Shown: positions 8,091 through 8,959 of the stretch, one piece after another
Layout: each line of letters opens with the position of its first letter
Numbering within the stretch: the stretch's first letter is position 1
Assembly (NCBI GenBank): GCA_937934355.1
Contig: CALGZY010000301.1
Span: 1 to 8,959 of the forward strand
Origin: an uncultured Collinsella sp.
GTDB lineage: Bacteria; Actinomycetota; Coriobacteriia; Coriobacteriales; Coriobacteriaceae
Reading direction: 5' to 3'
DNA: 8,959 nucleotides
Translations under genes and position numbers: made by a program
Notes under the pieces: generated by a model
Told to the model about the DNA's origin: nothing
What the model saw: the letters and a program-made list of their open reading frames with translations, nothing else
Database searches by the model: none

Positions 8091-8959
8091 ATGCTCAACC
8101 ATCTCAAACAACACTTTGGCTGCCGACGCACCGGTGGTCACGGAGGCCTAGACATTGCGCGGCACATCGGCCCCGGGCTGCTCGTGACCGTCGGCTTTAT
8201 CGACCCGGGCAACTGGGCCTCCAATATGGCCGCGGGCTCGCAGTTTGGCTACGCGCTGCTGTGGATCGTCACACTGTCCACGATTATGCTCATTGTGCTG
8301 CAGCACAATGCGGCGCACCTGGGTATCGCCACGGGCGCCTGTCTTGCCGAGGCCACGACCCGCTTTCTCCCCCGCATCGTGGGACGCGCGGTGCTCGGCA
8401 GCGCCTATCTCGCGACCATCGCCACCGCCATGGCCGAAGTCCTGGGTGGCGCGATTGCCCTTCAAATGCTCTTTGGGCTGCCCGTGCGCGCGGGCTGCGT
8501 CATCGTGGCGGCAGTATCGATGGCGATGCTCATGACGAACTCCTACAAGCGTGCCGAACGCTGGATCATCGCCTTCGTAGGCGTGGTAGGACTCTCGTTT
8601 TTGGCCGAGCTTGCACTAGTCAAGGTCGACTGGCCGCAAGCCGCCGCAAGCTGGATCACGCCCAGTATGCCCACTGGCTCTGCCGCGATTATCGTGAGTG
8701 TCCTGGGTGCGGTCGTTATGCCCCACAACCTCTTTCTACACTCCGAGGTCATCCAATCCATGCACTTCGAAGGCCAAGGCGAGCAGGTTATCGAAGAGCG
8801 TCTGCGCTATGAGCTCTTCGACACGCTCTTTTCGATGGGCGTGGGCTGGGCAATCAACTCGGCCATGGTCATCCTGGCCGCAACGACCTTCTTTGCGCAC
8901 GGCATTGTCGTAGACGACCTCGCCGTCGCAGCGGCCACGCTCTCCCCCATTCTGGGCCC
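8091..8959 (+). CDS. mntH: Nramp-family divalent metal transporter, likely Mn(II) importer, partial
   Basis: This is an integral membrane protein that imports divalent metal, usually Mn(II) with some Fe(II), in symport with protons. The ATG at 8091 has AGGAG at 8080-8084, 6 bases upstream. The frame stays open to the right edge, giving 289 complete codons of a family usually about 400-450 aa long. The metal-site motif DPGN is at residues 38-41 in the first membrane helix (VGFIDPGNWASNMAAGSQFG), and the second metal-site motif MPHN is at 210-213 in the sixth (VVMPHNLFLHSEVIQS). Hydrophobic helices lie between, for example about 54-71, 100-128, 135-149, 158-178 and 198-217. These residues (D38, N41, M210) are those that coordinate the metal in characterised Nramp structures. 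The gene diverges from gltB and is not part of its operon. The symbol is by family; fine substrate preference cannot be read from the sequence. The C-terminal third is missing from the window. Confidence 0.93.
   Translation, partial: MLNHLKQHFGCRRTGGHGGLDIARHIGPGLLVTVGFIDPGNWASNMAAGSQFGYALLWIVTLSTIMLIVLQHNAAHLGIATGACLAEATTRFLPRIVGRAVLGSAYLATIATAMAEVLGGAIALQMLFGLPVRAGCVIVAAVSMAMLMTNSYKRAERWIIAFVGVVGLSFLAELALVKVDWPQAAASWITPSMPTGSAAIIVSVLGAVVMPHNLFLHSEVIQSMHFEGQGEQVIEERLRYELFDTLFSMGVGWAINSAMVILAATTFFAHGIVVDDLAVAAATLSPILG

Overview
The window looks like chromosomal DNA of a high-GC Gram-positive bacterium, most likely a gut Coriobacteriia member of the Collinsella type. This rests on base composition, GC-rich codon use, the type of glutamate synthase, and intergenic palindromic repeats that I associate from memory with that group. 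No database was consulted, so the taxonomy is inference.

Layout, left to right. Positions 1-84 hold the possible start of a minus-strand gene running off the left edge (weak call). Positions 85-383 hold four palindromic units at an exact 80-bp period. Positions 419-1126 (minus) encode a 235-aa soluble protein I do not recognise. Positions 1127-1541 have no supported gene but contain a nested modular inverted repeat (1422-1517) that may end gltBD transcription. Positions 1542-3023 (gltD) and 3029-7726 (gltB), both minus strand, form the glutamate synthase operon, transcribed gltB then gltD with 5 bases between them. Positions 7727-8090 are a divergent intergenic region with a fifth, isolated copy of the palindromic unit and the likely promoter of the next gene. 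Positions 8091-8959 (plus) are the first 289 codons of an Nramp-family divalent metal transporter cut by the right edge.

GltB and GltD together form NADPH-type glutamate synthase (GOGAT). GltB hydrolyses glutamine and uses the ammonia to turn 2-oxoglutarate into glutamate; GltD passes electrons from NAD(P)H to it. With glutamine synthetase, which is not in this window, this is the main route of ammonium assimilation. The Nramp transporter is a separate, divergently transcribed unit, probably for Mn(II) import. No mobile element, RNA gene or conventional CRISPR array was found. The feature I find least explained is the family of 58-59 bp palindromic units: four in tandem and one dispersed, all with a loop of exactly 27 bases.
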